A DNA stretch of 64,000 nucleotides from Rheinheimera sp. SA_1 (GCF_001669775.1 NZ_LXWK01000011.1:124001-188000), one strand, 5' to 3'; shown: positions 46,824-56,791, counted from the first letter of the stretch. Notes: a model not told the origin generated them from the sequence alone. Program-made: numbers and translations.

Positions 46824-49028
46824 TTATAAACAAGCTGATCCTTTGGTCCAGACTCCGGCAATACCCGGCGTTTCGTTTTGGGTCCACCACTTCGCGGTAT
46901 ACTCAAAGCCCTGATGCTGCACTTTATTACCGCCGACATACACTTTTGTTGCTTCCCACACCGGTAAGGTGCAACCGTTTGAAGTGCCTTGCTCAAAACT
47001 CACTACCACAGTGGCATCAGCTTTCACCTGTACCAGGCTGAAATTCGCGTTAATCGGTTGCGCTACACCGTTGACCAGAATTGATTTGATGGTAAAGCCG
47101 CTGTTTGGCGTGATCACCAGCGCTAAGTTGGTATTGTCACGCACTTGCTGTACACCCGATGGGCTGACCGTACCGCCGCTGCCACTGACGCTAACCGTTA
47201 CGCTGTGGTAAATGGCATTGGCCGGATCATCAATCGTCACGTCGCTGAAACTGCCCCCTTTTAAGCCAAAGAAATTGGCGGCGGTGAGACTGCTGACGGG
47301 CGTATTCAGCAAGCGGAGGGTTTTGGTGTCCCCTTGTGCGCCAGCGCCGTGCAGACTCAACACCGTGGTGCTGCCATCCTGCGACAACTTCAGCTGCGAA
47401 AAAGTGTAGGGAAAAGCACTTAAATTAATCACGGTATCAGCGGCTTTAAAATAATCCACCACTTTGGCCTGACCCCAACCCCAATTCTGATAACTCAGCA
47501 TCACGGTAAAACCAAGCCGTTGATAACTGCCGGTAATATCAACAAACATCTCCGGATTGAGCTGACTGCGATTGACGTTTTTCAGTTCAATCCAGGAATA
47601 AATACCACCGTCCGCCGCTTGCGTGCCAACAAACAGGCTGCCGCCATCCTGAAAGGCTTTTAAATGTTTAAAGTCGATACCGGCAGTACCGCGGATCTGA
47701 TCCGCCAGCGGATTAAAATTGTTGACGGTACTTTTGCCACTCCAGGCCAACGGATAAATGTTGCCCGCAGTAATCACCGACGCCGGATTGGCCAGTACTG
47801 TTGCCGCACTAACATTTTCCAGCACCAGACTCTGGCTGGCAAAATTGAGCGTTGCGCCATTGGCACCTTGGGTGATCGTCAGATTCGCCAGTGGGTTAGT
47901 ACCGGTCCAGCCGCGCAACAAAATACGGTCATCGCCGACAGTAAAACTTTTCACCAGCGTATTGCCGCCGGCGGATTGATTCAGCTGGATCACATCTTTA
48001 CCGCCACCGGTTTCCACCACATCGTTACCCCAACCGGCAGTTAAGGTTTCGTTGTATGGACTACCGCTGATCAGATCATTGGCTGGCGTGTCAAAAATGG
48101 TCGGATAACCGCCGAATTTGTGGATATATGTGGTGATACAGGTGCCAAGTTCGTCACAAGTAATGTTGTTGTTTGTCAACAGATCGGCTGTGCCCCAGGC
48201 GCCGCGTAAATGTGCCGCCGCCAACAAACCCGACATGGTGGCCTGAATGGTGATGTTATTGCCTTGTTCGTCTTTGCCCGGCCAGGATTTGGCCAGCGCT
48301 TGCGCCCAGGTCATATTGGCTTTGGTCAGTAACTCGGTCATCACGCCATAGTTAAACCGCATGACATCGCGGATCACCATTTCTTGTTTGTCCGGCAGCC
48401 GTAAATCGTTCAGGCTGCTGACGCCGTTTTTACCAACAAATTCACCAAGCCATAAGTTGGTGTCGGTCGCCAGTATATAATTGCCGCCGGATCCCGGAAT
48501 TTCTGAACGTGCTTGTTTCACGCCATTGGCCCAGGTGCTGTCCGGCATAAAAATATAAAAACTATCGAGTTTTTCGTTCGCCAGCTGCACTTGACGCGGA
48601 CTGTAATAACCGGCCGAAATTAGCACCGCCTCGCCTAACTGGTAGCCAATAAAACCCCAGGCATTTAGTGAGTTATATTGCATGGTGCGGAACATCGCCG
48701 CTTCATCCTGCGGATATTCGGCATAAAGATGATTCACCCCAAGCTTGGTGAAGAACTCGCGGATGGTGGTTGGCTCCGGGATCATCGAGCCAGTAACCGG
48801 ATCCCGCACAATTTTGCCAGGCGCGGTAACACGGGCGTAGTTATACACCGGTAAATCCAATTTTTGCCGGTAGAAATCAGCTTTAGCCGGATCAATACCC
48901 GATTCAAAAGCACGCATGGTATCAAGAAAATTTTGAAAGGTGCCTTGGGTTGCTGCGGCTGTGTTGCTTAATCCAAGCATTATCAGTAAGCAGGCTTTTG
49001 AAAGCACTGGTAATTTTTTGTTGTGCAT
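46824..49028 (-). CDS. Large secreted multidomain protein with C-terminal chitin-binding-type module
   Basis: 734 residues with a signal peptide (LSKACLLIMLGLSNTAAA). Residues about 30-320 form a domain I cannot name with certainty; MRAFESGIDPAKADFYRQ and LLAAAHLRGAWGTADLL recall lysozyme- or chitinase-like secreted proteins. Residues about 335-370 resemble a calcium-binding RTX-type turn (LISGSPYNETLTAGWGNDV), once or twice only. Residues about 620-680 form a repeat-type beta domain (VTVSVSGSGGTVSPSG, INANFSLVQVKADATVVVSF). The last 50 residues are a CBM5/12-like chitin-binding module (WEATKVYVGGNKVQHQGFEY, then AKWWTQNETPG). It may bind or attack chitin or peptidoglycan outside the cell. 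Nearby genes support amino-sugar use. Confidence 0.8.
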   Translation of the reverse strand: MHNKKLPVLSKACLLIMLGLSNTAAATQGTFQNFLDTMRAFESGIDPAKADFYRQKLDLPVYNYARVTAPGKIVRDPVTGSMIPEPTTIREFFTKLGVNHLYAEYPQDEAAMFRTMQYNSLNAWGFIGYQLGEAVLISAGYYSPRQVQLANEKLDSFYIFMPDSTWANGVKQARSEIPGSGGNYILATDTNLWLGEFVGKNGVSSLNDLRLPDKQEMVIRDVMRFNYGVMTELLTKANMTWAQALAKSWPGKDEQGNNITIQATMSGLLAAAHLRGAWGTADLLTNNNITCDELGTCITTYIHKFGGYPTIFDTPANDLISGSPYNETLTAGWGNDVVETGGGKDVIQLNQSAGGNTLVKSFTVGDDRILLRGWTGTNPLANLTITQGANGATLNFASQSLVLENVSAATVLANPASVITAGNIYPLAWSGKSTVNNFNPLADQIRGTAGIDFKHLKAFQDGGSLFVGTQAADGGIYSWIELKNVNRSQLNPEMFVDITGSYQRLGFTVMLSYQNWGWGQAKVVDYFKAADTVINLSAFPYTFSQLKLSQDGSTTVLSLHGAGAQGDTKTLRLLNTPVSSLTAANFFGLKGGSFSDVTIDDPANAIYHSVTVSVSGSGGTVSPSGVQQVRDNTNLALVITPNSGFTIKSILVNGVAQPINANFSLVQVKADATVVVSFEQGTSNGCTLPVWEATKVYVGGNKVQHQGFEYTAKWWTQNETPGIAGVWTKGSACL

Positions 49029-49258
49029 CGGTCGTCCCCTGTGTTTTTCGACGGTTAGTCAAATGTTCAGTTAACTAGTGAAGCAACTTTGCAGGTCGCT
49101 TTTTCGTTAACCATGAGCCAACCCGAACACAACGCTGAACCCGAGCCAGGTTCAGCCAACGGCTGGATATCGCAGGCCGTACGCCGTGAACTGCACTTTT
49201 GCACTATCGCACTTGTGCAGCCCGGCGTAGCGGTGTGGCCCGGATGAAATTGAGCTTG

Positions 49259-51808
49259 TTAAAAATCGACACCAACCCGCACGCCAAACATTCTTGGCGG
49301 GTTAAAGGTCGATCGGATAAAACCGTCGCGGAACTGGAAGTAGTTGGCGTTACGCACCACTTCGTCGGTCAGGTTCGAGCCATAAGCTTCCACATACCAA
49401 TCGCCGCTGGCCGGCATTAATTTCACCGATGCATCAACTTTCCAGTACGACGGCTGCGCATCAGATAAATGGGCACCGTCGTAGTTATTCAACGAGGTAT
49501 ACATTTTGCTTTGCCAGTGCGCACTCAGTTGTGGCTCCAGCGCAAAACCAGAGGCCAGTTCAAAAGTGTGACGCACATTTAAAGTGCTGGACCAATCCGG
49601 TGAATAAGGCAGGCTGTTACCACTGATATCAACCACACCGGCGCAAGGTGTTTGGCCGTATTCCAGCCGCTCTGAACAGTAATAAGCGTCTTCAAACGGA
49701 ATATTGTCGACCCGCGCATTTAACCAGGCGACGTAACCAGAAACCCGGCCGCCGGTCCACGGAATGTAATCCAATTCCAGCTCGAGACCTTTGAGCGTGG
49801 CTTCACCAATGTTGGTGGTGACGTTGTGGGTTTTTTCGCTGCCGTCTGGCCGAGTACCGACTTTCTGGTTGTTGGTAACCTGCATATCGGTGTATTCGCT
49901 GTAGAACAACGCCGCTGCGAGGTTCATCCGGCCATCCAATAACGCGCCTTTGTAGCCGGTTTCAAAGTTGGTGACTTCCTCCGGACCGTACGGCAGGTTG
50001 GAATACTGGCCGCAATCACAGATGTCAAAATCTTCGAAAAAACCACCGGCTTTAAAGCCCGTTGCGACAAAGCCATACAACATATCGCCAGATGGCAGGC
50101 GGTAATCGGCACCCACTTTCCAGGTGCCTTTTTCCCAATCTTCAGTGTGATAAGTACGACGCCCTGCCGTCAGCACCTGACCAAGCGGTGGATAAGTGCC
50201 CATGTCTTTGGTTAAGTTGTTCGACTGAATGCTGCCGTGAATTTTTGGATCGTATTTACCGTTGTAGTATTTGTCGCTGAACACCAACTCGTAACCTACA
50301 CCACCGTTGTCGATTTTTTTATCTTTGGTCTGACGATAGCCCAGGGTCAGCTGCAGCTGTTCGGTCAGGCTGTAGTCGAACTGGCCAAACACTGCATCGG
50401 CATTGGCGCGCCGGTCATCCTGTGGGTAAGAAAATGCTGCCGGGTGGTAACCTAAAGCCGAATGACGCAGGCCGTGTACCAGCTCCACATCAAACTTGAT
50501 TTTGTTTTTCTCGCGCATTGAAAACACCCCACTGACAAACTTCAGATCGGCGGCAGTGTAGGTAAATTGCAATTCGTGAATGGTGGAATCAAATGCAGCA
50601 TTGGTGCGGGCGTAACGGTCAAATAACAGCGGATGGCTGAAGCTGTCTAATTTGGCACGCGACGGTGCGGCGGCAAAACCGGCATCTTCGTCAAACAACT
50701 GGTAACGTTCTTGTTGCGCCACACTAAACCGGTAATCGGCCGCCCATTCGTCAGTGAACATCCAGTTCAGATGTGAGCGCAGGCTGTCGATGGTCATATC
50801 CATATCGCCAGGGACGTTGATATTGGCGTAAAACTGCGGTTTGTTACATTGATCAACGGTGCCTTTGGCCTGATCACAATCTTTGAAAAACAGCTCGCCC
50901 GCGCTTTTATCGGCGAAATGTTCTAACGTTAGATCCCAGGTTAGCGTGTCAGTCGGTACCCAACGCGCCAGGCCGCGAATAGCCTGCTTGTTGGAGTTGG
51001 TGTAATAATCTTTTTTGCTGACGCGGCGGTTTTCGCGTTGATCAGTATCAGCAATGCCATCGGCAACCATTGGTTTACCGGTAAATGGATCTTTAATATC
51101 CGGTCGGTTGATGTCGCGGGTATCCATATCCTGCTCGATATAACCGTCGCGGCGATCTGCCATCAAGGCAAAACGCAGCGCAAAGCGTTCATTGACGGCA
51201 ATATTGGTTAAGCCGCGTAATTGCTTGTGGTTGTAGTTGCCATACCCCAATACCACACTGCTATAGCTATTACTGGTGTCAGGTTTGTTTGGAATGACGT
51301 TAATCGAACCACCGGTCGAGTTACGGCCGAACAAAGTACCTTGCGGGCCACGTAATACTTCAACCTGCGACACGTCATATAATAGTGCTAACGCACCTTG
51401 TGGCCGTGGCGAGTAAATACCGTCAATGTGCACACCGACTGCCGGATCGCCGGTTTCGGTATTGTTGCCAGAGCGAACGCCGCGAATAGATGCCTGAATA
51501 CCGGAATCAGTGCCTGACACCACAAACTGGGTATTTGGAATTGCGGTGGTGAGTTCACGTAGTTCTTTCACGCCGCCGCGGGTCAGTGCTTCCTGACTAA
51601 AAGCAGTGACCGCCACCGGTGTTTCCATTAAATAGGTTTTGCGTTTAGTAGCTGTGACGGCAATGCGTTCGATTTTGTTGGTTGCTGCGACATCTTGATT
51701 GCTGGCGGCAACTTGCTCTGCAGCTTGTGCAACTGCGGCAACCGCAACCGGACTGCCCAGAGCCAATCCAATGCATAAACTTAAATAACAACTTTGTACT
51801 GACTTCAT
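49259..51808 (-). CDS. TonB-dependent receptor
   Basis: 849 residues, outer membrane. Signal peptide MKSVQSCYLSLCIGLALGSP ending near VAVAA. A TonB-box-like region IERIAVTATKRKTYLMETP is followed by a plug with SIRGVRSGNNTETGDPAVGV and VEVLRGPQGTLFGRNSTGG, then a 22-strand-type barrel ending FGVRVGVDF. The plug is of the widespread siderophore/sugar-oligomer class, so the substrate is open. The neighbourhood (chitin-binding protein, NagZ-type hydrolase, ABC sugar importer, ROK regulator) suggests a carbohydrate. It has its own promoter region; a palindromic element lies in the presumed leader. Confidence 0.93.
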   Translation of the reverse strand: MKSVQSCYLSLCIGLALGSPVAVAAVAQAAEQVAASNQDVAATNKIERIAVTATKRKTYLMETPVAVTAFSQEALTRGGVKELRELTTAIPNTQFVVSGTDSGIQASIRGVRSGNNTETGDPAVGVHIDGIYSPRPQGALALLYDVSQVEVLRGPQGTLFGRNSTGGSINVIPNKPDTSNSYSSVVLGYGNYNHKQLRGLTNIAVNERFALRFALMADRRDGYIEQDMDTRDINRPDIKDPFTGKPMVADGIADTDQRENRRVSKKDYYTNSNKQAIRGLARWVPTDTLTWDLTLEHFADKSAGELFFKDCDQAKGTVDQCNKPQFYANINVPGDMDMTIDSLRSHLNWMFTDEWAADYRFSVAQQERYQLFDEDAGFAAAPSRAKLDSFSHPLLFDRYARTNAAFDSTIHELQFTYTAADLKFVSGVFSMREKNKIKFDVELVHGLRHSALGYHPAAFSYPQDDRRANADAVFGQFDYSLTEQLQLTLGYRQTKDKKIDNGGVGYELVFSDKYYNGKYDPKIHGSIQSNNLTKDMGTYPPLGQVLTAGRRTYHTEDWEKGTWKVGADYRLPSGDMLYGFVATGFKAGGFFEDFDICDCGQYSNLPYGPEEVTNFETGYKGALLDGRMNLAAALFYSEYTDMQVTNNQKVGTRPDGSEKTHNVTTNIGEATLKGLELELDYIPWTGGRVSGYVAWLNARVDNIPFEDAYYCSERLEYGQTPCAGVVDISGNSLPYSPDWSSTLNVRHTFELASGFALEPQLSAHWQSKMYTSLNNYDGAHLSDAQPSYWKVDASVKLMPASGDWYVEAYGSNLTDEVVRNANYFQFRDGFIRSTFNPPRMFGVRVGVDF

Positions 51809-51917
51809 AACTTGCTTCCCCGTTTCTTATTGTTGCTGTACCGGTCACGCTGAGACAAAGCTGCTGTTCATTTGAATTTGCTGGCCCTTGGCTGCGAGTG
51901 ATGGTAGTGCTTGTGTT

Positions 51918-52052
51918 CCCTTCATCCTTGAAGTTGCAGGGTTGTTGCCTTCACTCGCTCGCTGGGGCGCCAGTCCGACCCAGTCACATAGGCAACTATG
52001 CTCAGGGTCGTACCGACACTTCAAACTCGCTCGTTTGTCGCCTACCTGCAAC
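51918..52052. repeat. Long imperfect palindrome upstream of the TonB receptor
   Basis: Outer arms GTTGCAGG / CCTGCAAC (51933-51940 and 52045-52052) enclose CGACCC / GGGTCG (51976-51981 and 52005-52010) and CATA / TATG at the tip. The word CCCTTCATCCTTGAA at 51918-51932 also occurs at 46704-46718 after luxS, so this looks like a dispersed element. No gene lies in 51809-52199. Confidence 0.7.
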
Positions 52053-52093
52053 GTCAATGATTTTGGGTTTTAGATTCTATTTGTATAAAATTT

Positions 52094-52123
52094 AGTCTAT
52101 TTGCTTTACTAATTATTTGTCAA
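52094..52123 (-). promoter_or_regulatory. Candidate promoter of the TonB receptor gene
   Basis: Minus strand TTGACA (52123-52118), an 18-base spacer, TAGACT (52099-52094), in a very AT-rich stretch. It would give a leader of about 280 bases containing the palindrome. The same stretch shares CTTAATAAAATT (near 52169) and TAAAATTTAG with the operator candidate near the ROK gene. Confidence 0.5.
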
Positions 52124-52199
52124 TCATATTGACTAATTAAATTCGCTATTTTTATAAACGATTAATTCTTAATAAAATTACTTTAACTTAATGAATAAT

Positions 52200-53834
52200 T
52201 TAAAGATGTCCGTCGATCAGCGCTTTTGCGGCGGCAATGGCACTACAACGGCGACTGGAATAACTGCAAAGATAGGTGGCGAGTTCTGGGTAAGCCGCAA
52301 GTTCAGCGTCAGAACGTAGTGCCAGTACCATCACCTGCTCTCGCCACAACCCGACCGCCTGTCGCACTTTTTGTTGCTGCGCCCCAAGGTCTAGCTGGTC
52401 GCCTGGCAGCGGATAGTCTTCGGTGACCAGCACCAGCAACTTTCCTTCCGGCAAGGGCGCCCCGTTCACTAGCTGCTGTTGTAGAGTTGGGTAAGACCAA
52501 AACTCAACGGCTAATGGGCTTCGCTCCAGTTCAGTGCGCAGCACACTACTTGCAGGAATTGGATCGTTCGGACCGATACCACGGCTGTTGCAGATTTTGT
52601 CATAGCCTGCCGGATCCGCTACAAAAGCCAATAGCAGTGATTTTTGTTTTTGCTGCAGCGGAAAAACCCCGGCGCTGTTGCGTAGTAACTTCAGCGCTGA
52701 TTGGGCGGCTTGCGTGGCGACCTGCGTTGCTGGTAATGGCTTGGTAGCTATTGTTTCCGGCAGCTGCGAGGAAAGCTGATAACGCAGACTAAGCACCCGT
52801 TGCAGCGCCTGATTAATCAGCGCTTCGGCCAACTCACCCTGTCGCACCGCTTCAATCACCCCGACAATGGTTTGCGCCTGCAGTTTTTTATAGTCGGTGC
52901 GTTCGTTCTCATAGTGCTCTTCACTGAGCATAATCATATCGGCACCAGCGTTCAGAGCCTGTACCGCCGCCGCCACCGGTGTATAAAACTGCCGCATCGC
53001 GCCCATATTCATACTGTCGGTCAGGATCACCCCGTCAAAACCCAGCTCGTTGCGCAGTAAATCGGTCAGAATTGCCGGCGATAAAGTGGCGGGATACTCG
53101 CCGTCCAGCGCCGGATAAAGAATATGGCTAGTCATGATCAGCGGTACCCCGGCCGCTATCGCCGCCACAAAGGGCTGCAGATGGCTTGCCAGTAACGCCT
53201 TTTTGTCCAATTCAACCCGTGGTAAACCGCTGTGACTATCGGTTGCGGTATCACCATGGCCGGGAAAATGTTTGGCGCAACTTAAGCTACCTGCTTGCGC
53301 TAACGCCTGCACTGCCGTTGCCACATGGCGGCTGACCAGCTCAGGACTTGCACCAAACGAACGTTGGCCAATAATCGGATTGTCCGGATTACTGTTTACA
53401 TCGGCACAGGGCGCCAGAATGGTGTTGTAGCCAAGCGGTAACATCTGCTGGGCATACACCTGATACATCTGAGCCGTTAAAGCTAAATCATCAGTGACGC
53501 CGAGCGCCAGATTACCAGGTCCCAAATCGGTATGCTGCGTCAATACCCCCCAGGCGCCTTCCTGATCGACACCTAAAATCAGCGGCGCGTCACAAGCCCG
53601 CAGTGCCGCCGTATGTTGCAACTCACTGGCAAGCAGTCGCGCCGCTGTCGGATTAGGCGCATTGTCATCGGTCAGATAAAAACCGCCAATGTGAAAGTCA
53701 GCCACCAGCGTTTTGGCATAAGCTAAATCCTGACCGGCAAACGCCAGCATAAACAGCTGCCCGACTTTTTGTTCCAGCGGTAAACTGGCAACCAGCTGAC
53801 TGATCCGGTGTTGCATTTGGATAATTTGCGTCAT
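52200..53834 (-). CDS. Glycoside hydrolase family 3, NagZ-type beta-N-acetylhexosaminidase
   Basis: 544 residues from the ATG at 53834 with AGGAAGAG upstream; a TTG three codons earlier is in frame but too close to that site. There is no signal peptide, so it is cytoplasmic. The loop AKHFPGHGDTATDSH carries the His/Asp acid-base pair that marks the NagZ branch of GH3, and the nucleophile is likely the Asp of ILTDSMNMGAM. A C-terminal GH3_C-like domain (residues about 370-540) is present, as in two-domain enzymes of the Bacillus NagZ kind. It would cut GlcNAc from imported chito- or muro-oligosaccharides. It is 30 bases downstream of the ABC ATPase, closing that operon. Confidence 0.9.
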   Translation of the reverse strand: MTQIIQMQHRISQLVASLPLEQKVGQLFMLAFAGQDLAYAKTLVADFHIGGFYLTDDNAPNPTAARLLASELQHTAALRACDAPLILGVDQEGAWGVLTQHTDLGPGNLALGVTDDLALTAQMYQVYAQQMLPLGYNTILAPCADVNSNPDNPIIGQRSFGASPELVSRHVATAVQALAQAGSLSCAKHFPGHGDTATDSHSGLPRVELDKKALLASHLQPFVAAIAAGVPLIMTSHILYPALDGEYPATLSPAILTDLLRNELGFDGVILTDSMNMGAMRQFYTPVAAAVQALNAGADMIMLSEEHYENERTDYKKLQAQTIVGVIEAVRQGELAEALINQALQRVLSLRYQLSSQLPETIATKPLPATQVATQAAQSALKLLRNSAGVFPLQQKQKSLLLAFVADPAGYDKICNSRGIGPNDPIPASSVLRTELERSPLAVEFWSYPTLQQQLVNGAPLPEGKLLVLVTEDYPLPGDQLDLGAQQQKVRQAVGLWREQVMVLALRSDAELAAYPELATYLCSYSSRRCSAIAAAKALIDGHL

Positions 53835-53864
53835 TTGCGTCAAGTCTCTTCCTGAAATAAATAC

Positions 53865-54638
53865 TTAAGCCGCGACAGCCGCGCCGGTGATCAACGCCAC
53901 CAGATGCTCTTTGCTGACATCAGTCAGCGCTACATCAGCCACTGAATGCCCCTGATACAACACCACTGCCCGGTCACAAGTTTCCAGCACATGCTGCATA
54001 TTGTGACTAATCAGCAGCACCGCTACGCCTTGTGAACTAATCAGTTTAATCAGCGCATTGACCTGCGCGCTTTGCTCCACGCCAAGCGCAGCGGTTGGTT
54101 CATCCATAATCACCACATCAGCGCCCCAGTTCACCGCACGGGCAATGGCCACTGCCTGCCGTTGACCACCCGACAGGTTTTGCACTTTATTCAGGAAATC
54201 CGGCATCCGGCTATTCAGCCGATTCAGCGACTTGCGTGCCTGTTTTTGCATGGCGGTTTTATCCAGCCAGCCCAGCGCACGCAACAACGGGTTTTTACTG
54301 AGAATTTCCCGGTTTAAAAACAGGTTTTCACTGATATCAAATTCGCCGACCATCGCCAGATCCTGAAATACTGTTTCAATGCCAGCGTCGCGCGCCTGCT
54401 GCGGACTACTGATATTGACCACTTTGGCGTTGACTTTAATTTCACCGCCATCCGGCTGATGAATACCGGCGATACACCGCACCAGCGTTGATTTACCAGC
54501 GCCGTTGTCACCCAGTAACGCCACCACTTCACCTTTTTGCACACTAAAACTGACACTTTTTAACGCCTGTACCGCGCCAAAAGATTTGCTTAGATTGGTA
54601 ATTTCCAGCGCCTGCTGGCCTAACTGTGTTCTAACCAT
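53865..54638 (-). CDS. Sugar ABC transporter ATP-binding protein
   Basis: 257 residues with one nucleotide-binding domain: Walker A GDNGAGKSTLVRC, signature LSGGQRQAVAIAR, Walker B VVIMDEPTAALG and H-loop LLISHNM. CUT2 (ribose/galactose-type) systems usually have two fused ATPase halves near 500 residues; this is a single half and must dimerise, as in FrcA-type transporters. Its ATG overlaps the permease stop by eight bases. It energises the permease and binding protein encoded just upstream. Confidence 0.93.
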   Translation of the reverse strand: MVRTQLGQQALEITNLSKSFGAVQALKSVSFSVQKGEVVALLGDNGAGKSTLVRCIAGIHQPDGGEIKVNAKVVNISSPQQARDAGIETVFQDLAMVGEFDISENLFLNREILSKNPLLRALGWLDKTAMQKQARKSLNRLNSRMPDFLNKVQNLSGGQRQAVAIARAVNWGADVVIMDEPTAALGVEQSAQVNALIKLISSQGVAVLLISHNMQHVLETCDRAVVLYQGHSVADVALTDVSKEHLVALITGAAVAA

Positions 54639-55632
54639 TACGGGCCTCCCTCACGCCTATCGCCACTGCAACTATTAAAATCACGCCGCGGGCTATCATC
54701 TGCTCGTTGGTGGAAAACCCACTTAAAATCAGCCCGTTATTAATCATCCCCATCAACCAGGAACCCAGTACGGCACCTATGATACAAACCCGGCCGCCAA
54801 ATAAACTGGTGCCACCAATCGCCACTGCAGCTATCACCGTCAACAAATCGGCTTCACCCAGGGTATAACGAGCGCCTTGCAACCGGCCGGCATACAACAA
54901 ACCAGCCAGCGCCGCGCCGACCGCTGAAATCATCAATGCTTTCACCCGCATACTGCCAAGTGAAATCCCCATCGCCCGCGCCGCCTGCGGGTTGCCACCC
55001 ACTGCCAGCAAATGCCGGCCAAACCGTAATTTATTCAGTAAGATATACCCAAGCGCGGTGATAAGTACGGTCCACAGCAACAACACCGGTACCCCAGCCG
55101 CATCACCGGCGCCAAACCAGAAACTAAAATCCTGATTAATAATCGGCACTGACTCCATACCGGTCAGTTGCCGGGCAATCCCGGCCAGTACACTCATGGT
55201 GCCAAGCGTGATCAATAACGACGACACTTGCAGTTTCTCGGTCAGCACGCCGTTAATAAAACCGACCAGCAAACCGACTCCAAGTGCCGCAACAGTCGCC
55301 AGCGCAATGCCACCTTCCGGCAGAATCAGCGCCGCGACCAGTGCACTGAGTGCCACCACTGCGCCTATTGATAAATCGATATGCCCCACCGCCAGCGCAA
55401 AACTAAGGGCAATCGCCATCACCGTCACCGGCGTGGTCTGACGGACAATATTCATAAAGTTATCAAACGAAAAAAAAGCGGTGTCGTGTAACACAACGGC
55501 GAATAGCGCCAACACCAGCAGGAAAATGTAATAAATGTAGGCATCACGTCGTAGCAAGAATTGTCGCAGCGGTAGCTGCTTGATCTGATGTCTGAGCTGT
55601 TGCGGGCGCAGCTGAGCAAATAATTCCGTCAT
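54631..55632 (-). CDS. Sugar ABC transporter permease, RbsC-like
   Basis: 333 residues, inner membrane, with eight to ten hydrophobic segments. The CUT2 permease pattern is clear: DNFMNIVRQTTPVTVMAIAL, GHIDLSIGAVVALSALVAA and IAAVAIGGTSLFGGRV. It follows the binding-protein gene by 12 bases and overlaps the ATPase gene, so the three are tightly coupled. Substrate class by family: sugars such as ribose, galactose, fructose or autoinducer-2; by context a GlcNAc-containing sugar is possible. Confidence 0.93.
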   Translation of the reverse strand: MTELFAQLRPQQLRHQIKQLPLRQFLLRRDAYIYYIFLLVLALFAVVLHDTAFFSFDNFMNIVRQTTPVTVMAIALSFALAVGHIDLSIGAVVALSALVAALILPEGGIALATVAALGVGLLVGFINGVLTEKLQVSSLLITLGTMSVLAGIARQLTGMESVPIINQDFSFWFGAGDAAGVPVLLLWTVLITALGYILLNKLRFGRHLLAVGGNPQAARAMGISLGSMRVKALMISAVGAALAGLLYAGRLQGARYTLGEADLLTVIAAVAIGGTSLFGGRVCIIGAVLGSWLMGMINNGLILSGFSTNEQMIARGVILIVAVAIGVREARNG

Positions 55633-55644
55633 TGGAAAACTCCG

Positions 55645-56727
55645 TTAAGGTTGAAGTACTGCTTGCAGCAACGGCGGTACCGGGCTGCGAAATGATTGCT
55701 GCCAGCTGCTGGCAACGTTGTCTTGCCGAACTGTGGTAAAGGGCACCAGCGTAAAAGCGGGCAATTTGCGGCCGAGCTCACTCAGTGCCGCCTGTCGCGC
55801 CATCGTCTGGCCAATCAGGTACGGCTGGTCGGCAATGGTCGCCAGCATATTGCCGCTGCGGGCTAAATCGAGCAGATTGTTGACGCCTAAATCATGGGTA
55901 ATCACTTTAATATCAGCTCGCCCGGCTGCGCGCAGCGCTTCAATCACCCCTTCCGCCGCCGCATCCCACGACACATAAATCGCATCCAGTTGCGGCTGCT
56001 GCAAAATCAGCGCTGCCGCGACATCGGCCGTTTCCTGCTCCCGGACAAATCCTTTTTCCGCTACGAGTTGCAGCTGCGGATGTTTCGCCAGTTCCTCGCG
56101 AAAGGCCTGATCACGGTTGTTGGTAATAAAATAACTGGCATCGTGGAAAATGGTGGCGATGCGGGCCGGTTTTGTTTTGTCAGCATCCCGAGCTGAAAAA
56201 TGACTGGCCAGAACTTTGGCAGCTTCCCGGCCCATGCCAAACATATCGTCGGTAACAATACCGGCGTAGTGCTGATTCAGCACAAAGCCCGGGATTGGAT
56301 TGCTGAGCAGCACCAGTTTGGCGCCACCAGCAACGGCTTTTTGCAAACTACCTTTAGCACTAGCGGCATCCACCACCAGCGACAACATAAAATCCGGTTT
56401 CAGCATGCTGATATTTTCGATATCGGATGCTTGTTTGGCTGGATCAAACTGCGCATCGGTCACCGCCACCACTTTCACCCCCATCGCCGCAAATTCAGCA
56501 GTAGCGCCAGCCGTCACGGCGCTGATCCAGGGGCTGGAACCGTGCCAGACCAAAGCGGCGGTCAGTTGTTGCTGTTTGATTTGTTGCTGTTCCGCGGTGG
56601 TGATTTGGATCTGATTGGCAGTTGCGGCTTGCTGTAAGTCAGCAGCTAAATCTGCCCGCACCAACGCAACCGGACTGAAAATGCCGCCAAATAGCAAAAC
56701 ACCCGCTAAATACTTGCTGAAAATCAC
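55645..56727 (-). CDS. Periplasmic sugar-binding protein of the ABC importer
   Basis: 360 residues from a GTG at 56727, with AGCAGG upstream and a signal peptide (MIFSKYLAGVLLFGGIFSPV ending LVRA). The periplasmic-binding type 1 fold is recognisable: AALVWHGSSPWISAVTAGA, VVAVTDAQFDPAKQASDIEN, DAIYVSWDAAAEGVIEALR, and VITHDLGVNNL. It delivers its ligand to the permease. It is the first gene of the operon binding protein-permease-ATPase-GH3, reading away from the divergent ROK regulator. Confidence 0.92.
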   Translation of the reverse strand: MIFSKYLAGVLLFGGIFSPVALVRADLAADLQQAATANQIQITTAEQQQIKQQQLTAALVWHGSSPWISAVTAGATAEFAAMGVKVVAVTDAQFDPAKQASDIENISMLKPDFMLSLVVDAASAKGSLQKAVAGGAKLVLLSNPIPGFVLNQHYAGIVTDDMFGMGREAAKVLASHFSARDADKTKPARIATIFHDASYFITNNRDQAFREELAKHPQLQLVAEKGFVREQETADVAAALILQQPQLDAIYVSWDAAAEGVIEALRAAGRADIKVITHDLGVNNLLDLARSGNMLATIADQPYLIGQTMARQAALSELGRKLPAFTLVPFTTVRQDNVASSWQQSFRSPVPPLLQAVLQP

Positions 56728-56759
56728 GCTACACCTGCTTGGTTGATATTGATATATTG

Positions 56760-56789
56760 GTTATATTACGACCAGCTATAATATGTCAA
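56760..56789 (-). promoter_or_regulatory. Promoter of the ABC importer operon
   Basis: Minus strand TTGACA (56789-56784), an 18-base spacer, TATAAC (56765-56760), about 33 bases before the GTG start. Both boxes are near consensus. Confidence 0.75.
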
Positions 56790-56791
56790 TC

